Of a DNA stretch of 64,000 nucleotides, positions 1-10,674 are shown piece after piece. Each line of letters opens with the position of its first letter. Position 1 is the stretch's first letter. The stretch is taken from assembly GCF_000005505.3 (NCBI RefSeq), contig NC_016131.3:58141355-58205354 (forward strand). The letters run 5' to 3'. Origin of the DNA: Brachypodium distachyon. Lineage: Eukaryota; Streptophyta; Magnoliopsida; Poales; Poaceae. The position numbers were made by a program, and so were the translations under genes. The notes under the pieces were generated by a model. That model saw only the letters and a program-made list of their open reading frames with translations, was not told the origin of the DNA and searched no databases.

Positions 1-1040
1 GACCTTGACCAGCCAGCCATGGACTATGCTGTCGTGGTGTCCACGCGCTTCAATGCTGACGGCGCACCTCCGCTGGTGGCGGTCGGGACGCTGCACTACA
101 ATGGCGCCACCGCCAGGGCCCCCGGCCTGCTCCCGGCGCCACCGCCGGAGGACATTGAGTGGTCGATGAACCAGGCGAGGTCCTTCCGGTGGAACCTGAC
201 GGCTAGCGCGGCGCGGCCCAACCCGCAGGGGTCGTTCCACTATGGCACCATCCCGACGTCGAGGACGCTGGTCTTCGCCGGCTCTGGGCTTGTTGTCGTC
301 GCCGGGCAGAGGAGGTATGCGGTGAATGGCGTGTCGTTTGTCATCCCCGACACGCCGTTGAAGCTCGTGGACAACTACAACATTGCCGACGTGATCGAGT
401 GGGACAACGTCCCAGCAAGGCCAGATGGCAGGGCGCCCCGGCAGGGGACGCCAGTGGTCAGGCTCAACTTGCATGAGTTTATCGAGGTCGTGTTCCAGAA
501 CACCGAGGATGAAGTGCAGTCTTGGCATCTTGATGGATATGATTTCTGGGTTGTCGGGTAAGCTACAGCAGTTTCTTTCCACTACCATCTGAAATATTTG
601 TCATGCTCCAAAATATCTCTGACAGGAACTCATTCATTGGTCATGGCTGATGATCTTGTCTCTGGATTCAGGTACGGCAATGGCCAGTGGACCGAGAATG
701 AGCGGCCAAACTATAACTTGGTCGACGCGCAAGCGAGACATACAGTTCAGGTATGTGTATATCATAACCACTTTCAGAGTAAATCAAGAACCAATTTGAA
801 GACTGAACTCCGAATATTTGCAATTGGTTTCATCAGGTGTACCCGAACGGATGGTCGGCAATCTTGGTGTCGCTGGACAACCAAGGGATGTGGAACCTGA
901 GGTCCGCGAACTGGGACCGGCAGTACCTCGGCCAGCAGCTCTACCTGAGGGTCTGGACGGCAGAGCAGAGCTTCTCAAACGAGTACAGCATCCCAACAAA
1001 TGCCATACTCTGCGGAAGAGCTGCCAGCCTTCAACACTGA
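1..1040 (+). CDS. SKU5/ascorbate-oxidase-like multicopper oxidase, last three exons (5' partial)
   Basis: Exons at 1-557, 672-750 and 837-1040 join in frame across two GT-AG introns (donors at 558 and 751; acceptor AGs end at 671 and 836). Coding continues to base 1, so the Met at 19 is probably internal. The C-terminal cupredoxin domain is recognisable from YAVVVSTRF, the VNGVSFVIPDTPLKL stretch, the HEFIEVVFQN strand and SWHLDGYDFWVVG. The last exon has GWSAILVSLDNQGMWNLRS followed by a WDRQYLGQQLYLRVW-type ending. The HCH triad of true ascorbate oxidases and laccases is absent from this terminal region, as is known for SKU5/NTP303/Bp10-type proteins, which are secreted or GPI-linked cell-wall proteins. 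No GPI-type hydrophobic tail is visible after SNEYSIPTNAIL, so a soluble pollen-type homologue is more likely. Codon use is strongly GC3-rich. Family assignment is firm; the exact subgroup is inferred. Confidence 0.9.
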
Positions 1041-2098
1041 GGAAGAAGAAACAAGTCAATACTACTATATATACAGCTGAAATGAAGATGATAATTACGA
1101 TTTTCAGGAAATATGTACTCTAGCTAAAACTGATGTGCCACTATTCTTTCATGATTTCAGTATTTCTCATCTCCTTCTGTTTTTTGGCCTTTGGACAAGG
1201 CCTCAGGCTCCACCTCAATGCTATTCAAGTGTTCAGTGCTGTTGTTTTCTGAAATGAAATTAATGTGTCTGGTAATTTTCAGTTCAAGCCCTGTTTTTGA
1301 AAGATAGTGGAGCTATCTTTCCAAGTGGCCTAACCAAGCATGACTGCATGAGATGGACACTTGCTGAATTAAGTAGAGTGCACTTTGTAACTAGTACTCT
1401 TTGGGATCTAGTGAAATACATAGTTTTCCTGCATAATTTTGTTTGAAGAAGAGGCTGGTCAAGTTCCAGCCGAAAATTGACCAGTGTCATGGAGAACTCA
1501 TGAGATCAAGTTGGGCAGCTGCCAGCTTTGGCTAGGGATCTTGTCATCAGTGATATATGTCGTTCCCTGCAAGCTGAAACGTGAGCAATCCGGCTAGCAA
1601 GAAGCATAGCCTGAGCCTGGTAATAGAAGTTTTTTTAATAGGCTTGTTTGGAAACAGCTTTATGGGGAGACAGAGGCTGAAGATGAAGAATACACAGGCC
1701 TGCTTTAGAAAAAGTATTCTGGAGCAGTAATTTACTAATGTTAACTGCACCACATGCAGAATCTTGGGGTCATGAAGTGAAGCACATGCAATGGAGGTTT
1801 GTCATGAGATGATGCACTGCAGAGCGGTGCATTGCCCTGGAGAGGCAGCGCGAAGAGGATTGGGGAGCAGGTTACGTGCAATACCTCGTCCAGAGTGGTT
1901 GTTGCTGTTGGAGAAGAGCAGCAACTATAGCACTAGCAGCATGAAGAACCTGTATTCATGGTCCAATCTTTTTGTTGTTGAAAATAAGATCATTACGGCG
2001 GGGCTTTCTATGCTGGCATATGAATCCAATATAGCTCGTCCTCCTGATTTGCCTGTACGATTAGAGTCTGCAAAATAGTGTCTGACAGCTGGTTGTTC
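1041..2098. other. 3' UTR and flank of the oxidase gene; no gene seen
   Basis: The first roughly 230 bases after the stop are the probable 3' UTR. Close relatives of this stretch recur at about 2765-2960, 8560-8650, 13190-13270, 18300-18390 and 22050-22350, and in inverted form near 27100-27190. They show that the 3' end of this gene was copied repeatedly through the F-box array. The rest, to 2098, has no convincing ORF; the open stretch at 1791-2078 has no recognisable domain. Confidence 0.6.
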
Positions 2099-2161
2099 AA
2101 AGAAAGTGATGACAATATGGAGATCTCATTGCTTTTTGACCCTGAACCCAGAGGTTCTTGA
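2099..2161 (+). pseudogene. C-terminal scrap of an F-box-type gene
   Basis: About 60 bases encode a stretch ending LLFDPEPRGS before TGA at 2159. They match the end of the longer plus-strand F-box fragment at about 20.8-21.46 kb (EIPLLFDPEPRGS). The sequence after the stop also continues in parallel in both places. Only this tail is present, so it is a breakpoint remnant of the segmental duplication that relates 2.1-5.9 kb to 21.4-25.6 kb. No function is expected. Confidence 0.6.
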
Positions 2162-2604
2162 TTATCTCCGGATAATCTGTGGAATGCTGTTGCGGAAATA
2201 ATTAGCCATGAATTAACTATAAATGGAGCACCAGGTTTACTCCAAAATATATGTGTTCCTGTTCAAATTTGGGATTACGCATGAGTTTATAAGGATGTGA
2301 CATACAGCCCCAGTAGGCTGATTTAGGCTTGCTCACGATTTTCTTCAGGCTTTGCAGTACTTAACCACCCTGTAGAAACATGAGCATAACTTCAATAATA
2401 TTAATTCCAAGCGCACGCTTTAAAATGCCGAGACTAACTACAATTTGGGACAACCTTTTCAAGAAATGATACCAACCGGAACAGGATCACTTTCAAGAAA
2501 AGAAAAAACAGAGGAAATCCAGTAAACTTTCACCTCCAAATTGCCATGCAAATACTAACCGACCGTGATGACTTTCTATTTACTTAATTTAAACAAGCCA
2601 ACTA

Positions 2605-2763
2605 AAGAACCAAGGGATATGGAACCTGAGGTCATCTTGGTGTTCGCTGGAAGACCAAGGGATATGGAACCTGAGGTCGACAATCTGGGACCAGCACCTG
2701 TACCAGAGCTTTTCCAACGAGTACAGCATCTCGATGAACACTATACTCTGCAGCAAATCAAAT
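2605..2763 (+). pseudogene. Decayed terminal exon of the multicopper oxidase
   Basis: The reading NQGIWNLRS followed by WDQHLYQSFSNEYS parallels the terminal exon of the gene at 837-1040. A 30-base segment around the GIWNLRS motif is itself partly duplicated (2610-2635 and 2655-2680). The part equal to GQQLYLRVWTAEQ is collapsed. There is no upstream oxidase exon, so it cannot make a protein. The sequence after it matches the oxidase 3' UTR. Confidence 0.75.
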
Positions 2764-4215
2764 AATCAATACTACTATATATGTATAGCTGAAACGGAGA
2801 TGATGATTACGATTTTTGGGAAATATTTATTCTAGCTTAAACTGATGTACTACTATTCTTTGATGATGTCAGTATTTTTCATATCCTAGTTTTTGGCCTG
2901 TGAACAAGGCCTCAAGCTCTGTGAATGCTGCTCAGTGCTCTTGATCCTGAAATGAAATCTGATGTGTTGTGTCACCGTGACTTCTCAGTTCAGTTCAAGC
3001 CTTGTTTCTGAAAGACAGTTGGGATATCTTCAGTTGTAACTTTCAAGTGGCGTAATCAAGCATTCGATGACCGGTAACTCCATTAAGCAAGCCACAATGC
3101 AGACCCTTCACCAGACATAAAGGTTCTAGTTCAAGATGCAAATAAAAGTAAGCCACAACACCGAATCCTTACTATGAAAAACAAAGAAAGAATAACTTAT
3201 TTCACAGATTCACATAGCTTACCAATGCTAGTTCTCAGTCATTAGCTTGTCAGGTTTTGCAGTACTTGACAAACCATGCTTATACAAACATAAAAGTAAC
3301 TTCAATACCTCTAATCCAAGTGCATGCCATAAAAGGCTGGCACTACTATCCAGGATAAACTTTTTAAGAAATCGAACTTGAGATAGACAGGATAACATTT
3401 CCGAAAGAAAAAGAAAAAGAGAGCAGATTCAATATATCTTCACCTCCAAATTGCCTTGACAGGCATGAAAGGAACATCAGCTCACGTAAGTGAAATTCAA
3501 ATCAGAAACACAGATCATATCTCAAGGTCACAGATATTTCCAAAGAACATACAGTTACCATGATGGCTTGCTAACAAAGAAGACTCAAGTAAACGGATAT
3601 ACATAATGTATGCTCAATGGCTATAGCAATCTACCAGTAGCAAACCCTAACAAGATACAGTACATAGAGCTTAAGAACATGCCGTAGTTCAACAACCATA
3701 AAAAAATCAGGTATCTGGTCTAGCAGGTTTACAAGGTTGGGGTTTGGTCTGCAATGTTTGCTCCAGATTGGGCATAAAGGAGCATGGTAATAAATTAACA
3801 GATTTCAAGTTACACACAGCCATTTCCAAGGCATAACAGATTAAGCAAAACCAAATTAGGCAGGAGTGACTTAGAGAATATGAAATGCGCTGTTAAGAAG
3901 TGTAAACCTCCTGCAGTTATTTTCACAAGCATAGATAATTTTAGTCAAAATGAAACTTTAATTCACAAATTTTCATTCCAAAATCCAAACTGACATAATT
4001 GAGCTCCAGAGTGAGCAGGGTCATGCTGGGCATACGCTTACATAGAAGCACTTGTCGAACTAAACAAGCAAGGTACCAAAACAACCTCTTAAAACAGAGT
4101 TCCATAAACCAAGACTAAGATCAGCAGTAAGCTTACATATTCAAATACGCACTTGTGTCGTATCTAACATCACTACTAGTCTACTACCACCTCTTCTTCA
4201 TTCAGAAATTTCTGA
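2764..4215. other. AT-rich spacer of the F-box array; no gene seen
   Basis: This is intergenic sequence shared with the spacers at about 15.7-16.5 and 22.3-24.0 kb, and partly at 27.3-27.7 kb. It probably contains 3' UTR and downstream DNA of F-box copy A. No ORF, tRNA or mobile-element ends were recognised. It gives an empty site for the MITE found at 22808-23029: near 3380 the sequence runs GATAGACAGGATAACATTT without an insert. Confidence 0.55.
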
Positions 4216-4272
4216 TCTAGCAACTAGAGGCTGCCAAACACTTGAAACACTGACTCATTGCCCCTGTCCTGT

Positions 4273-4497
4273 AGAAGCTGCTTCCATTGCTGTAAGAATT
4301 TAGAAAAGAAAATAAGCTGATTTCATTACTCTGAACCACAATGACCCAAGTCAATCTAACGCAGGCAGCACTAGGTAAATCCAGAAATGCACAAAACAAT
4401 GAAGAGAAGTTGAACTTGTAATCCATTGCTGTGTGAATATAGAAAACAAAATAAGCTGATTTCATTACTCCGAACCACGACGACCCAAGTCAATCTA
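4273..4497. repeat. Local direct duplication downstream of F-box copy A
   Basis: The run from CCATTGCTG through CAAGTCAATCTA occurs at about 4273-4358 and again at about 4421-4497, with around 90 percent identity by eye. It covers the candidate second-exon acceptor region of the F-box gene. The paralogous unit near 24060 has only one copy, so this arose after the units separated. Confidence 0.65.
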
Positions 4498-4555
4498 CAT
4501 GGGCACATTCCCAAGTGCCATATTCGTTTTGATGTTGTTAAGTTCCATAGATAGA

Positions 4556-5672
4556 TCACAACAAAGGATTGCACATGGTTACATGCACGAAAGTGTTACC
4601 TGGAATGCAGAAGCTCGCATAGGGAAATAGGTGAACAGCTTCAACTTCGAGCTGCTCGAGCAACTTCTTGGCTCTCCCTGACTTGATCTCAACCATGCAG
4701 ACACCGACATGTGTGCTCACAAAAAAAACTTGGGTGCCACTCAAGAAGCCATATTGCCGCATAATGTAGGGCTTCCTAGACGATGTTGCGGTCGAACGGC
4801 CACCATCAGGGAGTAGCGTCACGAGATCGATTACCCTGTGTTTTGACCATCCCAGTGCTCCATCAGGGCTGGTCTCCCTTGACCACAGGGTTAAGGTTCT
4901 GGAACTCATGCAAGCAAATCCCAACCCACCGTCTTCTGTTGTAACGACTTCCCCACTGCACCTGATCGGCTTCTTAAACAGTGACAAGTCAAGTGTGGCT
5001 AGTTGGTACTTGACAATGTAATTTCCAATGCTGTTGAAGTAGAGCGCACCATCCACAATGATGCTCGTCATATTCCTATCCCGGCCCGAGAGATTGTCAA
5101 CAGAGGTGACCTCGCTCCACAAGCCAGTCTCTGATGAGTATAAGCAGGCAGACGTGGCTTTGGCCACCTTTGTCCATGTGGTAGAAATGACGGCCACGCG
5201 GAACGGCCCGCCTTGCCCTTGGCAGCCATGGTTCCGCGGCACAGAGCACCGTCGCCGCAAAGCTAATCAGGCTCGGCAAGGGGACGCGGCGCTCGTCGCC
5301 CGTCATAGGGTCCCAGACGACGAACTCATAACGGGCCTTGATGTCCATGCTGTTGGGGGAGGCGCGGAAGAGGACGCGGCCGTGGCGGCAGTCCATGGCC
5401 ACCCAGCTGCGGAAGTCAGACCCGGCAGGCTGAAAGGCGGAGGCAGGGAGGAATCGGCAGCCTCGTGGCATGTTCTGGAAAAATCCCAGGACGGGAGGCG
5501 TCCCGTGGAGCTCGCGGTAGCGGCGGCGGAAGCCGGCGTCGGCGGGGATGCCGCGCCACGGCTTGCAGACGGAGGAGGCGCGGACGAGGTGCTCGGGCTC
5601 ATCCGGCGGGAGGCGGAAGAATACCTCCTCGAGGAGCGAGCTCGGCAGCACCGGCGGCGGCGGCGGCGGTAT
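4556..5672 (-). pseudogene. F-box protein gene, copy A (start lost, frameshifted)
   Basis: The N-terminal part has an F-box (LLEEVFFRLPPDEPEHL, then VCKPW), then the family's MDCRHGRVLF and VVWDPMTGDERRVPLP motifs. The C-terminal part has ACLYSSETGLW, LYFNS and ending VTMCNPLL. These lie in two frames. Compared with copy C at about 17505, 11 bases equal to GGTCACAGCCT are missing near 5232, which breaks the frame. The position of the ATG used by copies B, C, E and F is ATA (5670-5672), leaving no in-frame ATG before the F-box. A candidate donor, CCAG|GTAACA, follows the CIP residues as in most copies. The first part resembles copy C most, the end resembles copy E. F-box proteins are substrate adaptors of SCF ubiquitin ligases; this copy probably makes none. 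Confidence 0.85.
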
Positions 5673-5772
5673 GGCGCGGCGGCGGAGGCGAGGGTTTCGG
5701 GCGGGTTGGGGATTAAGGGAAGAGCCCGAGAACGCAACAGAGTAGGTGGGCGTGGGCTTTCTGAGGCGGCTG

Positions 5773-5823
5773 CTACGGGGAGACCTCTTCGACGAGTCCG
5801 CCCATCAACGCCGGCGGCGGCAT
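5773..5823 (-). promoter_or_regulatory. Upstream ORF in the leader of F-box copy A
   Basis: An ATG at 5821-5823 opens a 16-codon ORF that stops at 5773-5775, about 100 bases upstream of the lost F-box start. The peptide reads MPPPALMGGLVEEVSP. The DNA before it (AAAACCCTCGCCGCCGCC-like) repeats the context before the main F-box ATG. It therefore looks like a duplicated, truncated copy of the gene's own start. Equivalent ORFs are at 18050-18100 and 25517-25567. Confidence 0.6.
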
Positions 5824-5880
5824 GGTTCGACGGCGGCGGCGAGGGTTTTGGGAGGAGAGCGCAAGGTGAGTGAGGACTGA

Positions 5881-6324
5881 GGAATAATCAAATTATTTTG
5901 TGGCAATGTAAAATACTTTTTTCATTCTGATGGAAACATTTAAGAAATCAAGCCATGTAAATCACGAACGGGAAATATATGGCGCGACGCGCTCCCCCGC
6001 TGCTGCTGCGGCGAGACCTGCTGCTTGCGTGCTGCTGCTGCGTGGCCTGCTGCCTTGGTCGCGCAGTCTTGCCTCTTGACCGTTGATTGCTGCTGCTGCT
6101 GGTGCAAGACACGCATGCATTTTGTTTTTTGCTAACCATAATTGAAGATAAAAAAAAGACCACTAGCAAAAAAAAAGAAGACACCAAGTTGATTCAAAAT
6201 TCGTTTTCACAATTGACTTTCTGTCGACGAGGCCTTCAAAATTAGACCTTACTACATATTTTGACAAAGTTTTTTAGATCCCTTTCTTAACGGATCATAA
6301 TGTAAGAATTACCACACTACTTTG
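5881..6324. other. Spacer with a GC-rich patch; no gene seen
   Basis: The first 80 bases match the spacer near 26600-26720 (GGCAATGTAAA and CCATGTAAATC motifs). The match ends abruptly at about 5960, where a GC-rich stretch with GGCGCGACGCGC starts. The abrupt change suggests the edge of an insertion, but no matching other end was found. Confidence 0.4.
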
Positions 6325-7240
6325 CAAGAAGTTGTCATGTCATGCCCTACTAATTGCCATACCGTGTCCTACTAATTGACATATCGTGTACTACCTAGTT
6401 GCCATGCATGCCATGCATTATGAGTTGTCATGTTGTTGGTCTTATGTGTCATGTCGTGCACTATCAATTGTCATGTCGTGTGGTACCTAATTGCCATGTT
6501 ATCCGTCCCTAGTTGTCATGTCGTGTGGTATCTACTTGCCAAGTTATCCTCCCCTAGTTGCCATGTCACGTGGATTTACTTGCCATGTCGTGTGGTATCT
6601 ACTTGCCATGTTGTCCGGCCCTAGTTGCCATGTCATGGACTATTAGTTGCCATGTCATATACGGCTCAGCTTTCATGTTATTTGTCATAATTGCCATGTT
6701 GTCTGGCCCTAGTTGCCATGTCATGTACCACATAGCTTTCATGTTATTTGGTCATTATGTTGTTCGGTCCTAGTGCCTCCTCGTGCACAACTAGTTTTTA
6801 TGTTGTGTTCGTCCGAAGTGTTATGTCATGCACTGTTAGTTGCCATGCCATGCACTGTCGGTTGTTTGCTCCTAGTTGCCATGTAATTTAATTAGTCATA
6901 TGTGTCACGTCGTGCACTAATAGTTGCCATGTCGTGTACTGTTTAGTTGCCATGTTGTTCGGTCATAGTTGCCATGTCGTGCACCAGTTTGGTCATAGTT
7001 GCCATGTCGTGAAGTACCTAGTTGATATGTTGTTTGGTCTTAGGTGTCATGTCATGCACTACTAATTTGTCATGTTTTGTACAACCTAGTTTTCATGTCG
7101 TTTGTTTGGTCATAAGTGTCATGTCGTCCACTATTAGTTGACATGTTGTGTTGTACCGGTCGCAATGTTTTTTGTCTTAATTGACATATTATTCGGCCAT
7201 AATTAATTGTCATGTCATGCACTGCTAATTGCCTTTGATT
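6325..7240. repeat. Degenerate array of the TTGCCATGTCGTG motif
   Basis: The motif CTAGTTGCCATGTCGTGCAC and variants (TTGTCATG, TTGACATG, GTGTCATG) recur every 20 to 45 bases, well over a dozen times. The reading frame is not kept and the ORFs here are by-products. The spacing is irregular, unlike a satellite. Similar motif-rich stretches (GGTAACT, GGCAACT) occur inside the MULE-like elements at 13.4-15.5 and 38.4-55.7 kb. Confidence 0.7.
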
Positions 7241-8902
7241 TTGAAGAATTTTTGAAACAAAGCTGACGGTTGAAAATTGCAGTTGATCCTTCGAGAGTTA
7301 ACACGCGAGAGTTAACACACTTAAAAAAATTCAACTTTTCAAATAACTGCATTCAAATAACTGCATGCATGCAGGCGGGCAATAAAGAGCTGCTGTCTCT
7401 GCTGTGTTTGAGTCGTCTTATAATCTCAGCCATTGGTCTTACTATTCATTTTTAGCCTTATAGTTTCAGTACAGTAGCAGCTGCAGACGAGTCTCGTTGT
7501 AGTTTCAACATGGCATTGGTATTAGTTTCAGTGTTGAGACACGGAGCAGATTTTTGATTAACTTTTGTAATAATCAAATTTATGCTCAGGACAAAGCAAT
7601 TCATCGAACTGACACTGCTAGCTTTCTGAAACAAACAATAATATGCTCAGGAACTGGCAGAAAATACTTTCTGAAACTAACTGAAATATTGTCTATCTAT
7701 CTATATCTATCTACCTATCAACTAAATAAGTGAATACACACATATAGAGGCAAGACAAAACAAGAATACTGTATTGTACTTTACTTTCTCTTCACTCGAA
7801 CTGAAACTTGTCTTCACAAATAACAGAAGACTGAATCTACTACACAATACTGAAGACTTGTAATGCATTGTACTTATCTGAAGTCATTCAGTAAACCTGG
7901 CATTCCCCTCCCCAATTGCTACCCCTCTACCCCAACCAATACAAAAACACAAGCTCCCTGCCAACACACCCCTCCCTAACTCCTGCGACAGAAATCCACT
8001 AAACAAAAGCCCAACGTCACTGGCTCAGTTCAGTCTTCTGTTATTTATGAATCCTCCCTAATTCCACCACTGTAGAAACAACAATCAAGCACGCTTTCTC
8101 AAGCAACAAACAGCACAGCTATAGCAGCAAAAAGTTCCCCGAAAAACAAAACGAACACACACCACCCCTGCCCCCGCTCCGCAACACAACCCCCAACCAA
8201 AAATCTTAGCAAAAACACAAGATTCGAGCAGATAACAAATCGACGGGCAAAAAAACTGACTTGAGAGTCAAATAAAATTCAGCTACCTGAGAGGTAGAAA
8301 ATCTGTATTTTTTTTTCTGTTCGACGCAATCTATCTGAGTACAATTTGAATACAAGATGACACATTTCCTTTATCCAATGAAATTGATTCTGTCTTGAGC
8401 TGCACCGAACAACACTTTATCCAAGTGCCTTGCATCTACCATGCCACCCTTGGCACCGAGCCCACATGAGAAGAGAACAGCTCCAACTGAACCAACAGTT
8501 CATCCTATTTTAGATTCAAAGACACTACCAATCTCAAGGTTGTCCACCGAGTACAGCATCTGAAATGAAGATGATAATTATGATTGTCAGAAATCATGTG
8601 CTATAGCTAAAACTGATGAGCTACTGTTATTTGACGATGCCAGTATTGCCAAGCATGGAATAATCAACATATAAAATAACTGAAATTTAAATCAGGAGCA
8701 TCGATCGATGATGATGGATAATTAAAAGAAAAGACCCCGAGACTCCAGAGAAGATAACAACACTAGCAGACTCAAGTTGATGGATAGGTCACTGTATCCG
8801 CACAGTCTGTCTAAGGCAAACTAGCAATAGAAAAAACTGAAGAAGGTATCGTGCATAGAGCTTAAGAACATACTGCAGTTCAACAGTCGCACACAAATCA
8901 GG
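7241..8902. other. AT-rich spacer; no gene seen
   Basis: It contains short simple-sequence runs (TATC repeats near 7690) and a pyrimidine/adenine-rich stretch near 7890-8220. The part around 8290-8400 matches about 26770-26870. The segment from about 8420 matches 18177 onward, and the oxidase 3'-UTR-like sequence at 8560-8650 falls there. No ORF with a recognisable domain was found. Confidence 0.5.
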
Positions 8903-8988
8903 TACTCGCTCCGACCCCTATTACTTGTCGCAGATTTAGTACAAAGTTGCACTAAATCAACGACAAGTAATATAGGTCGGAGGGAGTA
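8903..8988. mobile_element. Stowaway-type MITE with TA target duplication
   Basis: The 82-bp element at 8905-8986 starts CTCGCTCCGACC and ends GGTCGGAGGGAG. The arms pair across most of its length (CTATTACTTGTCG against CGACAAGTAATAT), and TA flanks each side. The paralogous sites near 18640 and 15787 run AAATCAGGTATCTG or similar without the element, which confirms both the ends and the TA duplication. Stowaway MITEs are moved by Tc1/mariner-type transposase supplied in trans. Confidence 0.9.
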
Positions 8989-9439
8989 TCTGGTTTTGCA
9001 GGTTTAGAAGATTGGTATTTGGTGTACATGTCGGCTCCAGATTGGCCATAAAGGAGCAAGTTAATAAATATATGTCTCATGCTTGTTCAAGATTTTTTTA
9101 GGGCTTTGCAGTACTTCACCAACATATACAAAAATGAGCCAGACAGGTTCCCTTTTCAGAAGAAGAAAAAACAGAGAAGAATTGATATATTTCCAACTCC
9201 AAATTGCCTTGCTATAGACATGAAATGAACATCAGCTCAAATAAGTGAAATTTAAAGCAGAAGTACAGATCCGATTTCAAGATAAGAATATTTCAAAACA
9301 TATATAATACGATTTGCTGTATACTTAGTTAAACGACCCAACCGAAGATAAAACACCTCAAGGCTCCACAAGATACCAACAATAGCAGACTCAAGTTAAT
9401 GGACAGATCAATATATCCATTCCTCACTGGCTATGGCAA

Positions 9440-9860
9440 AATACAATTATGACTAGAACAACCCGAAAAGATATGGGGCCATGGACAGCGGGGCGACAAG
9501 GAGGGCTCCGGCAGCGGATCCTGGCCCGTGGGACGCAGATGTGGCGCTTCCGGGGGAGATGGGAAGGGCGGCGAGGAGCTCCTCGCCAGACCGCGGCCGG
9601 AGAGATGGGGGAGCGGGGGCGGCGGTGCTGGCCCCAACCCTAGCACTGGGAGCAAGTGGAGGGGAGGGAGGGAGTCGGGGCCTCGGGGGTGAGAGTCTCG
9701 AATTTTTTTTTTGCAGGATTGGAGGCGATGGGAATTTGGCCGTAAATACGGTGTGCGCTAGTGCTATTTCCATAAGTGGCAGGTCGAGAAGCTGTTGAAG
9801 CTGGTTGACTAGTTTCTCCATTTGTACGACGAGAAGCTGCACCCGGAAAAAAAAGCACTC
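9440..9860 (-). pseudogene. GC-rich fragment of an unidentified gene, copy 1
   Basis: A GC-rich island inside AT-rich spacer, repeated at about 19050-19440. On the minus strand one frame keeps the motif EELLAALPISPGSA, then SHGPG, then APLSMA in both copies. This suggests a copied first exon rather than chance. Other frames are proline-rich and differ between copies. Neither copy has an intact exon-intron structure that I can follow, and I do not recognise the parent gene. Confidence 0.4.
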
Positions 9861-9959
9861 AAATAATTTTTCCTTCTTTTCAGTTTGTGGCTTCGTGGGA
9901 CCTAGAAGCTGTCAGAAAGCTGAAAAGAAGGGGTCTACATACTACAAACCCCTGTAGAA

Positions 9960-10194
9960 CTAGGGGCCCGTTTGGTTCCTACCACAGCCCACCGCGTCAA
10001 CGAATTGGCGGAAGTTTTGGCCGCCCGTTTCTCGCCCGCGAGTTGGCGCAGATCTAAACTGCCATGGGCGCGTTTCTTCGGTTGCTGCGTTGGCTCGTCA
10101 ATTTTCAGGTGTTGCACCAAGCGACGGCCGTGGGGGTGCTGGCGTGCCAAATATTGGCGTGACACGTATCGGCGGTAAACCAAACAGCTTCTAG
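9960..10194. mobile_element. Small inverted-end element with CTAG flanks
   Basis: An insert of about 227 bp (9964-10190) begins GGGCCCGTTTGGTT and ends AACCAAACAGCTT, so GTTTGGTT faces AACCAAAC at the ends. CTAG lies on both sides. The duplicated locus near 19575 reads GCAGAAATAGAGACC with no insert, which marks the empty site. The ends resemble hAT- or Harbinger-like grass MITEs; the family is not certain. Confidence 0.65.
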
Positions 10195-10202
10195 ATACCA
10201 AC

Positions 10203-10674
10203 AACAAAGCTACCGAATAAACAACTTCTTAGACAAAGTTTCCATATATAAACCAAGACTTAGACCAACAGTAATCTCACAAATAGAAAGCCACAGTTGT
10301 GTTATAAATCAAACACAAGACTACCACATCCCCCTTGATCCAGAAGCTATTGCTCCAGCAAACAAATTGGCAGACTTCAAACGCCAACTCATTGGCCCTG
10401 GCGCGAAGAAGCTACTTCAATTACGGCAAGAAGTTATAAAAAACAATCAGCTGATTGATGAATTGTCTCCCTATGCATTTCCCCTACTAACCAACAAACC
10501 ACACGTACTAACATAAAAAAGCACTAGGTAAATCCAGAAATGAAGAAAACCATTAATAGAAGATGAACTTGTAACCTAAAAGAACACCTTTCCTTCTTAA
10601 GAGCATATATCATCATCGATATGGTCAAATTACCAAGTGCCATATTTTTTATGGTTTTATGTGCCATAGATAGA
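10203..10674. other. Downstream flank of F-box copy B
   Basis: This stretch matches 19600-20060 closely. It corresponds to the region where other copies have the candidate second exon. Here the would-be exon, near 10385-10430 on the minus strand, has stops in the likely frames. No independent gene is seen. Confidence 0.5.

Larger units (their letters stand above)
2100..5880. repeat. Segmental duplication unit I, copy 1 (partner 21404-25625)
   Basis: The same features occur in the same order in both copies: F-box tail, oxidase terminal-exon scrap, oxidase-like 3' flank, AT-rich spacer, then a minus-strand F-box gene. Long near-identical runs can be followed, for example the tail around 2110-2200 against 21405-21500, and the spacer around 3720-3950 against 23425-23710. 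The partner carries two MITEs that this copy lacks. The boundaries are approximate because they were read by eye. Confidence 0.75.

Noticed and set aside
4217..4574. Two small minus-strand ORFs downstream of F-box copy A
   Set aside because: They are created by the local duplication at 4273-4497 and are not conserved in the partner unit.
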